Shown: piece after piece, positions 1 through 12,703 of the stretch | Layout: each line of letters starts with the position of its first letter | How positions within the stretch are numbered: the first letter of the stretch is position 1 | Assembly: GCA_032622095.1 (NCBI GenBank) | Contig: CP136062.1 | Location: 10,505,710-10,569,709 of the forward strand | DNA: 64,000 bases | Direction of reading: 5' to 3' | Origin: Siphonodentalium dalli | Taxonomy: Eukaryota; Mollusca; Scaphopoda; Gadilida; Siphonodentaliidae | The notes under the pieces: model-generated | The model's input: only the letters and a program-made list of their open reading frames with translations | What the model was told of the DNA's origin: nothing | Database searches by the model: none | Translations under genes and position numbers: made by a program

Positions 1-3000
1 GGTATAAAGGTATGTAATAATGGGGCGGAGGGTATAAAGGTATGTAATAATGGGGCGGGGGGTATAAAGGTATGTAATAATGGGGCGGGGGTATAAAGGT
101 ATGTAATAATGGGGCGGGGGTATAAAGGTATGTAATAATGGGGCGGGGGTATAAAGGTCTGTAATAATGGGGCGGGGGGTATAAAGGTATGTAATAATGG
201 GGCGGGGGGTATAAAGGTATGTAATAATGGGGCGGGGGGGTATAAAGGTATGTAATAATGGGGCGGGGGTATAAAGGTATGTAATAATGGGGCGGAGGTA
301 TAAAGGTATGTAATAATGGGGCGGGGGGTATAAAGGTCTGTAATAATGGGGCGGGGGTATAAAGGTATGTAATAATGGGGCGGGGGGTATAAAGGTATGT
401 AATAATGGGGCGGGGGTATAAAGGTATGTAATAATGGGGCGGGGGTATAAAGGTATGTAATAATGGGGCGGGGGTATAAAGGTATGTAATAATGGGGCGG
501 GGGTATAAAGGTATGTAATAATGGGGCGGGGGGTATAAAGGTATGTAATAATGGGGCGGGGGTATAAAGGTATGTAATAATGGGGCGGGGGTATAAAGGT
601 ATGTAATAATGGGGCGGGGGTATAAAGGTATGTAATAATGGGGCGGGGGTATAAAGGTATGTAATAATGGGGCGGGGGTATAAAGGTATGTAATAATGGG
701 GCGGGGGGTATAAAGGTATGTAATAATGGGGCGGGGGTATAAAGGTATGTAATAATGGGGCGGAGGGTATAAAGGTATGTAATAATGGGGCGGGGGTATA
801 AAGGTATGTAATAATGGGGCGGGGGTATAAAGGTATGTAATAATGGGGCGGAGGGTATAAAGGTATGTAATAATGGGGCGGGGGGTATAAAGGTATGTAA
901 TAATGGGGCGGGGGGTATAAAGGTCTGTAATAATGGGGCGGGGGTATAAAGGTATGTAATAATGGGGCGGGGGTATAAAGGTCTGTAATAATGGGGCGGG
1001 GGGTATAAAGGTATGTAATAATGGGGCGGGGGTATAAAGGTATGTAATAATGGGGCGGGGGTATAAAGGTCTGTAATAATGGGGCGGGGGGTATAAAGGT
1101 ATGTAATAATGGGGCGGGGGGGTATAAAGGTATGTAATAATGGGGCGGGGGGTATAAAGGTATGTAATAATGGGGCGGGGGGTATAAAGGTATGTAATAA
1201 TGGGGCGGGGGGTATAAAGGTCTGTAATAATGGGGCGGGGTATAAAGGTCTGTAATAATGGGGCGGGGGGTATAAAGGTATGTAATAATGGGGCGGGGGG
1301 TATAAAGGTATGTAATAATGGGGCGGGGGTATAAAGGTATGTAATAATGGGTCGGGGGTATAAAGGTATGTAATAATGGGGCGGGGGTATAAAGGTTTGT
1401 AATAATGGGGCGGGGGGTATAAAGGTCTGTACTAAAGGGGCGGGGGTATAAAGGTATGTAATAATGGGGCGGGGGTATAAAGGTATGTAATAATGGGGCG
1501 GGGGTATAAAGGTATGTAATAATGGGGCGGGGGTATAAAGGTTTGTAATAATGGGGCGGGGGTATAAAGGTATGTACTAAAGGGGCGGGGGTATAAAGGT
1601 ATGTAATAATGGGGCGGGGGTATAAAGGTCTGTAATAATGGGGCGGGGGGTATAAAGGTATGTAATAATGGGGCGGGGGTATAAAGGTCTGTAATAATGG
1701 GGCGGGGGTATAAAGGTCTGTACTAAAGGGGCGGGGGTATAAAGTTATGTAATAATGGGGCGGGGGTATAAAGGTATGTAATAATGGGGCGGGGGTATAA
1801 AGGTATGTAATAATGGGGCGGGGGTATAAAGGTCTGTAATAATGGGGCGGGGGTATAAAGGTCTGTACTAAAGGGGCGGGGGTATAAAGGTATGTAATAA
1901 TGGGGCGGGGGTATAAAGGTATGTAATAATGGGGCGGGGGTATAAAGGTCTGTACTAAAGGGGCGGGGGTATAAAGGTCTGTAATAATGGGGCGGGGGTA
2001 TAAAGGTCTGTACTAAAGGGGCGGGGGTATAAAGGTATGTAATAATGGGGCGGGGGTATAAAGGTATGTAATAATGGGGCGGGGGTATAAAGGTATGTAA
2101 TAATGGGGCGGGGGTATAAAGGTCTGTAATAATGGGGCGGGGGTATAAAGGTCTGTAATAATGGGGCGGGGGTATAAATGTCTGTAATAATGGGGCGGGG
2201 GTATAAAGGTCTGTACTAAAGGGGCGGGGGTATAAAGGTATGTAATAATGGGGCGGGGGTATAAAGGTATGTAATAATGGGGCGGGGGTATAAAGGTCTG
2301 TAATAATGGGGCGGGGGTATAAAGGTCTGTAATAATGGGGCGGGGGTATAAATGTCTGTAATAATGGGGCGGGGGGTATAAAGGTCTGTAATAATGGGGC
2401 GGGGGTATAAAGGTCTGTAATAATGGGGCGGGGGGTATAAAGGTCTGTACTAAAGGGGCGGGGGTATAAAGGTATGTAATAATGGGGCGGGGGTATAAAG
2501 GTCTGTAATAATGGGGCGGGGGTATAAAGGTATGTAATAATGGGGCGGGGGTATAAAGGTCTGTAATAATGGGGCGGGGGTATAAAGGTCTGTACTAAAG
2601 GGGCGGGGGTATAAAGGTATGTAATAATGGGGCGGGGGTATAAAGGTATGTAATAATGGGGCGGGGGTATAAAGGTATGTAATAATGGGGCGGGGGTATA
2701 AAGGTCTGTAATAATGGGGCGGGGGTATAAAGGTCTGTAATAATGGGGCGGGGGTATAAATGTCTGTAATAATGGGGCGGGGGTATAAAGGTCTGTACTA
2801 AAGAGGCGGGGGTATAAAGGTATGTAATAATGGGGCGGGGGTATAAAGGTATGTAATAATGGGGCGGGGGTATAAAGGTCTGTAATAATGGGGCGGGGGT
2901 ATAAAGGTCTGTAATAATGGGGCGGGGGTATAAATGTCTGTAATAATGGGGCGGGGGTATAAAGGTCTGTAATAATGGGGCGGGGGTATAAAGGTATGTA

Positions 3001-6000
3001 ATAATGGGGCGGGGGTATAAAGGTCTGTAATAATGGGGCGGGGGTATAAAGGTCTGTAATAATGGGGCGGGGGTATAAAGGTATGTAATAATGGGGCGGG
3101 GGTATAAAGGTCTGTAATAATGGGGCGGGGGTATAAAGGTATGTAATAATGGGGCGGGGGGTATAAAGGTCTGTAATAATGGGGCGGGGGGTATAAAGGT
3201 ATGTAATAATGGGGCGGGGGGTATAAAGGTCTGTAATAATGGGGCGGGGGGTATAAAGGTCTGTAATAATGGGGCGGGGGTGTAAAGGTCTGTAATAATG
3301 GGGCGGGGGTGTAAAGGTCTGTAATAATGGGGCGGGGGGTATAAATGTCTGTAATAATGGGGCGGGGTTATAAAGGTCTGTAATAATGGGGCGGGGGGTA
3401 TAAAGGTCTGTAATAATGGGGCGGGGGTGTAAAGGTCTGTAATAATGGGGCGGGGGTGTAAAGGTCTGTAATAATGGGGCGGGGGGTATAAATGTCTGTA
3501 ATAATGGGGCGGGGGTATAAAGGTATGTAATAATGGGGCGGGGTGTAAAGGTCTGTAATAATGGGGCGGGGCTATAAAGGTCTGTAATAATGGGCGGGGG
3601 GTATAAAGGTCTGTAATAATGTGGCGGGGGGTATACAGGTCTGTAATAATGGGGCGGGGGGTATAAAGGTCTGTAATAATGGGGCGGGGGGTATAAAGGT
3701 CTGTAATAATGGGGCGGGGGTATAAAGGTCTGTAATAATGGGGCGGGGTATAAAGGTATGTAAAAATGGGGCGGGGGGTATAAAGGTCTGTAATAATGGG
3801 GCGGGGGTATAAAGGTCTGTAATAATGGGGCGGGGGTATAAAGGTCTGTAATAATGGGGCGGGGGGTATAAAGGTCTGTAATAATGGGGCGGGGGTATAA
3901 AGGTATGTAATAATGGGGCGGGGGTATAAAGGTCTGTAATAATGGGGCGGGGGGTATAAAGGTATGTAATAATGGGGCGGGGGTATAAAGGTATGTAATA
4001 ATGGGGCGAGGGTTATAAATGTCTGTAATAATGGGGCGGGGGTATAAAGGTCTGTAATAATGGGGCGGGGGTATAAAGGTATGTAATAATGGGGCGGGGG
4101 TATAAAGGTATGTAATAATGGGGCGGGGGTTATAAATGTCTGTAATAATGGGGCGGGGGGTATAAAGGTCTGTAATAATGGGGCGGGGGTATAAAGGTCT
4201 GTAATAATGGGGCGGGGGTATAAAGGTATGTAATAATGGGGCGGGGGTATAAAGGTCTGTAATAATGGGGCGGGGGTATAAAGGTCTGTAATAATGGGGC
4301 GGGGGTATAAAGGTATGTAATAATGGGGCGGGGGTATAAAGGTCTGTAATAATGGGGCGGGGGTATAAAGGTATGTAATAATGGGGCGGGGGTATAAAGG
4401 TATGTAATAATGGGGCGGGGGTATAAAGGTCTGTAATAATGGGGCGGGGGTATAAAGGTCTGTAATAATGGGGCGGGGGTATAAAGGTATGTAATAATGG
4501 GGCGGGGGTATAAAGGTCTGTAATAATGGGGCGGGGGGTATAAATGTCTGTAATATTGGGGCGGGGGTATAAAGGTCTGTAATAATGGGGCGGGGGTATA
4601 AAGGTCTGTAATAATGGGGCGGGGGTATAAAGGTCTGTAATAATGGGGCGGGGGTATAAAGGTCTGTAATAATGGGGCGGGGGGTATAAATGTCTGTAAT
4701 ATTGGGGCGGGGGTATAAAGGTCTGTAATAATGGGGCGGGGGTATAAAGGTATGTAATAATGGGGCGGGGGTATAAAGGTATGTAATAATGGGGCGGGGG
4801 TATAAAGGTCTGTAATAATGGGGCGGGGGTATAAAGGTCTGTAATAATGGGGCGGGGGTATAAAGGTCTGTAATAATGGGGCGGGGGTATAAAGGTATGT
4901 AATAATGGGGCGGGGGTATAAAGGTCTGTAATAATGGGGCGGGGGTATAAAGGTCTGTAATAATGGGGCGGGGGTATAAAGGTATGTAATAATGGGGCGG
5001 GGGTATAAAGGTCTGTAATAATGGGGCGGGGGTATAAAGGTCTGTAATAATGGGGCGGGGGGTATAAAGGTATGTAATAATGGGGCGGGGGTATAAAGGT
5101 CTGTAATAATGGGGCGGGGGTATAAAGGTCTGTAATAATGGGCGGGGGTATAAAGGTATGTAATAATGGGGCGGGGGTATAAAGGTCTGTAATAATGGGG
5201 CGGGGGTATAAAGGTCTGTAATAATGGGGCGGGGGGTATAAAGGTATGTAATAATGGGGCGGGGTATAAAGGTCTGTAATAATGGGGCGGGGGGTATAAA
5301 GGTATGTAATAATGGGGCGGGGTATAAAGGTATGTAATAATGGGGCGGGGGGTATAAATGTATGTAATAATGGGGCGGCGGGTATAAATGTCTGTAATAA
5401 TGGGGCGGGGTATAAAGGTCTGTAATAATGGGGCGGGGGTATAAAGGTATGTAATAATGGGGCGGGGGTATAAAGGTATGTAATAATGGGGCGGGGGTAT
5501 AAAGGTCTGTAATAATGGGGCGGGGGTATAAAGGTCTGTAATAATGGGGCGGGGGTATAAAGGTCTGTAATAATGGGGCGGGGGTATAAAGGTCTGTAAT
5601 AATGGGGCGGGGGTATAAAGGTCTGTACTAAAGGGGCGGGGGTATAAAGGTATGTAATAATGGGGCGGGGGTATAAAGGTATGTAATAATGGGGCGGGGG
5701 TATAAAGGTATGTAATAATGGGGCGGGGGGTATAAAGGTATGTAATAATGGGGCGGGGGGTATAAAGGTATGTAATAATGGGGCGGGGGTATAAAGGTAT
5801 GTAATAATGGGGCGGGGGGTATAAAGGTATGTAATAATGGGGCGGGGGTATAAAGGTATGTAATAATGGGGCGGGGGTATAAAGGTCTGTAATAATGGGG
5901 CGGGGGTATAAAGGTCTGTACTAAAGGGGCGGGGGTATAAAGGTATGTAATAATGGGGCGGGGGTATAAAGGTATGTAATAATGGGGCGGGGGGTATAAA

Positions 6001-9000
6001 GGTATGTAATAATGGGGCGGGGGTATAAAGGTATGTAATAATGGGGCGGGGGTATAAAGGTATGTAATAATGGGGCGGGGGTATAAAGGTATGTAATAAT
6101 GGGGCGGGGGTATAAAGGTCTGTAATAATGGGGCGGGGGTATAAAGGTCTGTAATAATGGGGCGGGGGTATAAAGGTATGTAATAATGGGGCGGGGGTAT
6201 AAAGGTATGTAATAATGGGGCGGGGGTATAAAGGTATGTAATAATGGGGCGGGGGTATAAATGTCTGTAATAATGGGGCGGGGGTATAAAGGTCTGTACT
6301 AAAGGGGCGGGGGTATAAAGGTATGTAATAATGGGGCGGGGGTATAAAGGTATGTAATAATGGGGCGGGGGGTATAAAGGTATGTAATAATGGGGCGGGG
6401 GGTATAAAGGTATGTAATAATGGGGCGGAGGGTATAAAGGTCTGTAATAATGGGGCGGGGGTATAAAGGTATGTAATAATGGGGCGGGGGTATAAAGGTC
6501 TGTAATAATGGGGCGGGGGGTATAAAGGTATGTAATAATGGGGCGGGGGTATAAAGGTATGTAATAATGGGGCGGGGGTATAAAGGTATGTAATAATGGG
6601 TCGGGGGTATAAAGGTATGTAATAATGGGGCGGGGTATAAAGGTCTGTAATAATGGGGCGGGGTATAAAGGTCTGTAATAATGGGGCGGGGGGTATAAAG
6701 GTATGTAATAATGGGGCGGGGGGTATAAAGGTATGTAATAATGGGGCGGGGGTATAAAGGTATGTAATAATGGGTCGGGTGTATAAAGGTATGTAATAAT
6801 GGGGCGGGGGGTATAAAGGTCTGTAATAATGGGGCGGGGGTATAAAGGTATGTAATAATGGGTCGGGTGTATAAAGGTATGTAATAATGGGGCGGGGGGT
6901 ATAAAGGTATGTAATAATGGGGCGGGGGTATAAAGGTATGTAATAATGGGTCGGGTGTATAAAGGTATGTAATAATGGGGCGGGGGTATAAAGGTCTGTA
7001 ATAATGGGGCGGGGGTATAAAGGTATGTAATAATGGGGCGGGGGTATAAAGGTATGTAATAATGGGTCGGGTGTATAAAGGTATGTAATAATGGGGCGGG
7101 GGGTATAAAGGTATGTAATAATGGGTCGGGTGTATAAAGGTATGTAATAATGGGGCGGGGGTATAAAGGTCTGTAATAATGGGGCGGGGGTATAAAGGTA
7201 TGTAATAATGGGGCGGGGGTATAAAGGTATGTAATAATGGGTCGGGTGTATAAAGGTATGTAATAATGGGGCGGGGGGTATAAAGGTATGTAATAATGGG
7301 GCGGGGGTATAAAGGTATGTAATAATGGGTCGGGTGTATAAAGGTATGTAATAATGGGGCGGGGGTATAAAGGTCTGTAATAATGGGGCGGGGGTATAAA
7401 GGTTTGTAATAATGGGGCGGGGGGTATAAAGGTCTGTACTAAAGGGGCGGGGGTATAAAGGTATGTAATAATGGGGCGGGGGTATAAAGGTATGTAATAA
7501 TGGGGCGGGGGTATAAAGGTTTGTAATAATGGGGCGGGGGTATAAAGGTTTGTAATAATGGGGCGGGGGGTATAAAGGTCTGTACTAAAGGGGCGGTGGT
7601 ATAAAGGTATGTAATAATGGGGCGGGGTATAAAGGTCTGTAATAATGGGGCGGGGGTATAAAGGTATGTAATAATGGGGCGGGGGTATAAAGGTCTGTAA
7701 TAATGGGGCGGGGGTATAAAGGTCTGTACTAAAGGGGCGGGGGTATAAAGGTATGTAATAATGGGGCGGGGGTATAAAGGTATGTAATAATGGGGCGGGG
7801 GTATAAAGGTATGTAATAATGGGGCGGGGGTATAAAGGTCTGTAATAATGGGGCGGGGGTATAAAGGTCTGTACTAAAGGGGCGGGGGTATAAAGGTATG
7901 TAATAATGGGGCGGGGGTATAAAGGTATGTAATAATGGGGCGGGGGTATAAAGGTCTGTACTAAAGGGGCGGGGGTATAAAGGTCTGTAATAATGGGGCG
8001 GGGGTATAAAGGTCTGTACTAAAGGGGCGGGGGTATAAAGGTATGTAATAATGGGGCGGGGGTATAAAGGTATGTAATAATGGGGCGGGGGTATAAAGGT
8101 ATGTAATAATGGGGCGGGGGTATAAAGGTCTGTAATAATGGGGCGGGGGTATAAAGGTCTGTAATAATGGGGCGGGGGTATAAATGTCTGTAATAATGGG
8201 GCGGGGGTATAAAGGTCTGTACTAAAGGGGCGGGGGTATAAAGGTATGTAATAATGGGGCGGGGGTATAAAGGTATGTAATAATGGGGCGGGGGTATAAA
8301 GGTATGTAATAATGGGGCGGGGGTATAAAGGTCTGTAATAATGGGGCGGGGGTATAAAGGTATGTAATAATGGGGCGGCGGGTATAAATGTCTGTAATAA
8401 TGGGGCGGGGGTATAAAGGTCTGTAATAATGGGGCGGGGGTATAAAGGTATGTAATAATGGGGCGGGGGTATAAAGGTCTGTAATAATGGGGCGGGGGGT
8501 ATAAATGTCTGTAATATTGGGGCGGGGGTATAAAGGTCTGTAATAATGGGGCGGGGGTATAAAGGTCTGTAATAATGGGGCGGGGGTATAAAGGTCTGTA
8601 ATAATGGGGCGGGGGTATAAAGGTCTGTAATAATGGGGCGGGGGGTATAAATGTCTGTAATATTGGGGCGGGGGTATAAAGGTCTGTAATAATGGGGCGG
8701 GGGTATAAAGGTATGTAATAATGGGGCGGGGGTATAAAGGTATGTAATAATGGGGCGGGGGTATAAAGGTCTGTAATAATGGGGCGGGGGTATAAAGGTA
8801 TGTAATAATGGGGCGGGGGTATAAAGGTCTGTAATAATGGGGCGGGGGTATAAAGGTCTGTAATAATGGGGCGGGGGTATAAAGGTATGTAATAATGGGG
8901 CGGGGGTATAAAGGTCTGTAATAATGGGGCGGGGGTATAAAGGTATGTAATAATGGGGCGGGGGTATAAATGTCTGTAATAATGGGGCGGGGGTATAAAG

Positions 9001-9938
9001 GTATGTAATAATGGGGCGGGGGTATAAAGGTCTGTAATAATGGGGCGGGGGTATAAAGGTCTGTACTAAAGGGGCGGGGGTATAAAGGTATGTAATAATG
9101 GGGCGGGGGTATAAAGGTCTGTAATAATGGGGCGGGGGTATAAAGGTATGTAATAATGGGGCGGGGGGTATAAAGGTCTGTAATAATGGGGCGGGGGGTA
9201 TAAAGGTCTGTAATAATGGGGCGGGGGGTATAAAGGTCTGTAATAATGGGGCGGGGGGTATAAAGGTCTGTAATAATGGGGCGGGGGGTATAAAGGTCTG
9301 TAATAATGGGGCGGGGGGTATAAAGGTCTGTAATAATGGGGCGGGGGTATAAAGGTCTGTAATAATGGGGCGGGGGGTATAAAGGTCTGTAATAATGGGG
9401 CGGGGGGTATAAAGGTCTGTAATAATGGGGCGGGGGTATAAAGGTATGTAATAATGGGGCGGGGGTATAAAGGTCTGTAATAATGGGGCGGGGGTATAAA
9501 GGTCTGTAATAATGGGGCGGGGGGTATAAAGGTATGTAATAATGGGGCGGGGTATAAAGGTCTGTAATAATGGGGCGGGGGGTATAAAGGTCTGTAATAA
9601 TGGGGCGGGGGTATAAAGGTCTGTAATAATGGGGCGGGGGGTATAAAGGTCTGTAATAATGGGGCGGGGGTATAAAGGTATGTAATAATGGGGCGGGGGG
9701 TATAAAGGTCTGTAATAATGGGGCGGGGGTATAAAGGTCTGTAATAATGGGGCGGGGGTATAAAGGTCTGTAATAATGGGGCGTGGGGTATAAAGGTCTG
9801 TTATAATGGGGCGGGGGTATAAAGGTCTGTAATAATGGGGCGGGGGTATAGAGGTCTGTACTAATGGGGCGGGGTTATACAGGTCTGTAATAATGGGGCG
9901 GGGGGTATAAAGGTCTGTAATAATGGGGCGGGGGGTAT
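1..9938. repeat. 29-bp minisatellite array, about 340 units, running off the left edge
   Basis: Uninterrupted tandem array with a unit of 28-30 bp: TATAAAGG, then T[A/C]TGTAATAATG, then GGGCGGGG plus a variable number of extra Gs. Recurrent unit variants are ATG versus CTG in the middle, ACTAAAG replacing AATAATG, TATAAATG replacing TATAAAGG, AATATTG, and GGGTCGGGTG. Variants recur in blocks, so the array has higher-order structure. The G-rich strand is the plus strand. The array ends cleanly at about 9938, where unique sequence begins. Confidence 0.99.
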
Positions 9939-10455
9939 TTCGTTGTAAATCATTACTGCTCATACATGCGTCGTCACCATTGCATGGGCAACTATCAGTA
10001 CTGAATATGATAGCAACGTTTATATAGTGGTCCATTTTCTACTTAGCGATGACGTTTATACAGACTGTGAAACTGTTTTGTACATTTACCATCCGTGAGT
10101 GCCTTGGCTCACGTTATTGAGAATGCGCGGAAACCATAAACGATTTTAGTCGTTGGCATTGTGCCCCCTCCCCACCCTAGCAATATGCAACACCTGACAA
10201 AACTGCCTCTTTGGATCGGAGTGTCGATACCTGTATGATGGGCATCGGCACTACCAATATAAGGGGTCACATGTCAGTTTCAATTATTTGCTGGTATATT
10301 TCTCGATGAACAAAATAATTAAACATAGTTTTTTTTAATCCACGATTAGTAAAACTTTCTTATAAGGCAATGTCCATCTTACCAGAAAGGCAAAGCAAGA
10401 GGCAATTACTCGCAACCACCATGATTATAAAGGCCCACGCATCGCTAAAACTAAA
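9939..10455. other. Unique intergenic sequence after the minisatellite
   Basis: No convincing gene or repeat seen. The minus-strand frame that enters the minisatellite starts here at 10035, but it is explained by the array. Confidence 0.5.
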
Positions 10456-10925
10456 CCGATCATAAAAGCTATTTATCACCGCTAGTTATTAACGACTGGT
10501 TTTAGACGGCGGAAACATGAACGCTCTGTATAAGAAGGAACGGAAGCATGAACGCTCTTTATAAGAGGGGACGGAAGCATCAACGCTCTCTATAAGAGGG
10601 GCGGACGCATGAACGTTATGTATAAGAGGGGATGGACGCACGAGCGGGCAGCAGATTTAAATTTGAAACTAGTTTTAACGATTTCTGGAGCACTATAGCG
10701 GGACACAGGAAACGATGCACCGATTATAAAAGCTATTTATCACCGCTAGTTATTACCGACTGGTTTTAGACGACGGAAGCATTGCGCTCTTTATAAGAGG
10801 GGACGGAAGCAACAACGCTCTTTATACGAGGGGCGTAAGCATGAACGCTCTCTATAAAAGGGGACGGAAGAATGAACGCTATTTATAAGAGGGGACGGAG
10901 ACATGCGCGTTCTTAATATATAATA
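10456..10925. repeat. Duplicated segment with short ~30-bp tandem repeats
   Basis: The sequence TAAAAGCTATTTATCACCGC occurs at 10463 and again at 10726, each time followed by GACTGGTTTTAGACG and then by a short array of ~28-31-bp units of the type GGAAGCATGAACGCTCT, then TTATAAGAGGGGAC. Four to five units follow each copy (about 10511-10640 and 10775-10925). The offset between copies is 263 bp. The unit contains the ACGCTCTTTATA motif found elsewhere in the window. Confidence 0.85.
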
Positions 10926-10940
10926 GGGGACCATTGGAGT

Positions 10941-11087
10941 GATGGAACAGCGTGTCGGGCCGTGATAACAAGAGACTCGATCAGTGAACCATGGAGTGTG
11001 TGCTATGATGCTTATAGACAACGGTTAGCCATCAGAACAAACTGTAGTGATGGTGAGACAATCGTTTTATACAAAGACAGTGTCTGA
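10941..11087 (+). pseudogene. Partial copy of the beta-propeller-like terminal exon
   Basis: 49 codons in one open frame starting at DGTACRAVITRDS and ending LYKDSV then TGA. They are nearly identical to the last part of the exon at 12127-12344 (N to R and M to V changes seen). The upstream half of that exon is missing here: the sequence before 10941 is the short tandem repeat. I read it as a truncated duplicate, not an independent gene. Confidence 0.55.
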
Positions 11088-11540
11088 TCATTCCTATGCA
11101 TGCAGCCTATTAAACTGGAAATAAGCCCAAGTTGAACTTATTTGAAAAAACCCAAATAAGCCCATATCGGCATTATTTTGAATCTGAACGCGCTATATGA
11201 ACCTAAATCGACCTACCAGTTGTACGCTCTTTATCCCTTTGAGTGCCCTAACTTACAAAATAAGTATATTAAAGACTATAAGAATAAATTTTAAAAATTG
11301 TAACAAATTGTAAAAAAATTGTACAAAAAATAAATAAAATGTTAGGCCAATGCATTCTCTTATATATGTGACATTCTCCGATAATATTGTACTTTAGGGA
11401 AATAGTTCGGATCCTCATATATCTGCGGGTTTGTAGAACAAGGCAAGTTCATCCCCAAGAGGAAGTTATCCCGTTATGCGATAACGCAGAGGAAATAGAC
11501 ACTGTTATACTCATTATACTCATGTTGCTTAATCACGAGG

Positions 11541-11771
11541 GTGACAAGAGTGGCTCTTGCCGACCAACTGCATGACATCACAGTTTATATAACGTTTCAG
11601 CATGCGTTTATGATTTTTGTTCTCCAACACGAGATGCAAAAATGCGACCCGAATAAGTATAAGATTATTGTTTATAGACTAGAAGATCCTTCGTTAATAT
11701 ACATAATATCGGTCCCAGGTAGTTTCTGGGGCATCGACACTGTCCAAAACGATCGGATCATGTCTTTCTAA
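11541..11771 (+). CDS. Possible internal exon of a beta-propeller (NHL/TRIM-like) protein
   Basis: The open frame carries KYKIIVYRLEDPSLIYIISV, then PGSFWGIDTVQNDRIMSF, and a stop. The alternating hydrophobic strands and the W-G-I-D turn resemble a blade of the propeller found at the end of NHL/TRIM-type proteins. This is a resemblance I judge by eye, not a family assignment. It lies just upstream of the terminal-exon candidate at 12127 and on the same strand, which fits one split gene. No clear GT donor is seen at the end of the frame, and the frame begins with GTG, so the true exon limits are unknown. The second copy at 12704-13097 is frame-shifted. Confidence 0.3.
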   Translation: MTRVALADQLHDITVYITFQHAFMIFVLQHEMQKCDPNKYKIIVYRLEDPSLIYIISVPGSFWGIDTVQNDRIMSF

Positions 11772-12126
11772 GTTGATAAACGCATACGGCGGCGGCTGAA
11801 GCACGACGCAACACATCATCGTGCATTTAGGTTCATATTGGACTTATTTTATTCTAAATTTAGCCCATAGTGGACTTGGTGTAAACATAGTTTATTCCAA
11901 TCAAAATAATAACATATTCAAAATTTGACAACATTTTACAGTAAAATAGAATAATATAGATGATCGATTGATTGGAAAGGGGATTAAACAACAAGCCCAA
12001 GGCTTTTATTAGGTTTGCTCCCCTTTGGTTTCGCTCCCGCTCTTCATTACGTGTAGAGGGGGGTCGGACGGAAAGGAATGAAAATATTATAATTATAGTA
12101 ATGATGATGTTGTGAGAATCCTTCAG

Positions 12127-12344
12127 ACTTGTTTGTGATCGGCACCAACATTTACGTAAATTCCGTTACTGCAAACACTTTATTCGAGATACGCGCTGAT
12201 GGAACAGCGTGTCGGGCCGTGATAACAAGAGACTCGATCAGTGAACCATGGAGTGTGTGCTATGATGCTTATAGACAACGGTTAGCCATCAACACAAACT
12301 GTAGTGATGGTGAGACAATCATGTTATACAAAGACAGTGTCTGA
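12127..12344 (+). CDS. Candidate terminal exon of a beta-propeller-like protein
   Basis: An acceptor-like CTTCAG at 12121-12126 is followed by 71 open codons: LFVIGTNIYVNSVTANTLFE, then IRADGTACRAVITRDS, ISEPWSVCYDAYRQRLAI, and finally TIMLYKDSV and TGA. The pattern I-x-V-N-S, DG, EPWSVCYD, RLAI, LYK is what one expects in the last blade of an NHL-type propeller as found in TRIM-like proteins of invertebrates. That identification is inference from pattern only. A 49-codon partial duplicate lies at 10941-11087. No RING, B-box or upstream blades are visible in the window apart from the block at 11541-11771, so this is at best the tail of a decayed or fragmentary gene. Confidence 0.4.
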
Positions 12345-12703
12345 TCATTCCTATGCATGCATGCATGCAGCCTATTAAACTGGAAATAAGCCCAAGTTGA
12401 ACTTATTTGAAAAACACAAATATGACCAAATCGGCATTATTTTGAATCTGAACGCGCTATATGAACCTAAATCAACCTACCAGTTGTACGCTCTATAAAA
12501 TGCGTTTTTACTTTGGCCTGCGCCATAAAACGGAATAATGGGTATAAGTCCACTATGGGCTTGTTTCAGAATCAATTAAGTCTAATATGAACATATGTGA
12601 ATATTTAAGTCCAATATGAACCTATTTGCACGAGGACATCTTGGTGCATGACGTAACGTACATTATGGAGCCCACCATCGGAAATGTTCTCATATAATCG
12701 GAG

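Noticed and set aside
1-9938. CRISPR array
   Set aside because: The repeats are contiguous with no unique spacers; this is a minisatellite.
7729-10035. 768-residue minus-strand open frame with Pro/Tyr-rich repeats
   Set aside because: The 29-bp unit has no stop in any minus-strand frame, so any array would give a long frame cycling through three peptide versions (about 29 residues per cycle). Unit-length changes of one base are tolerated freely, which argues against coding constraint.
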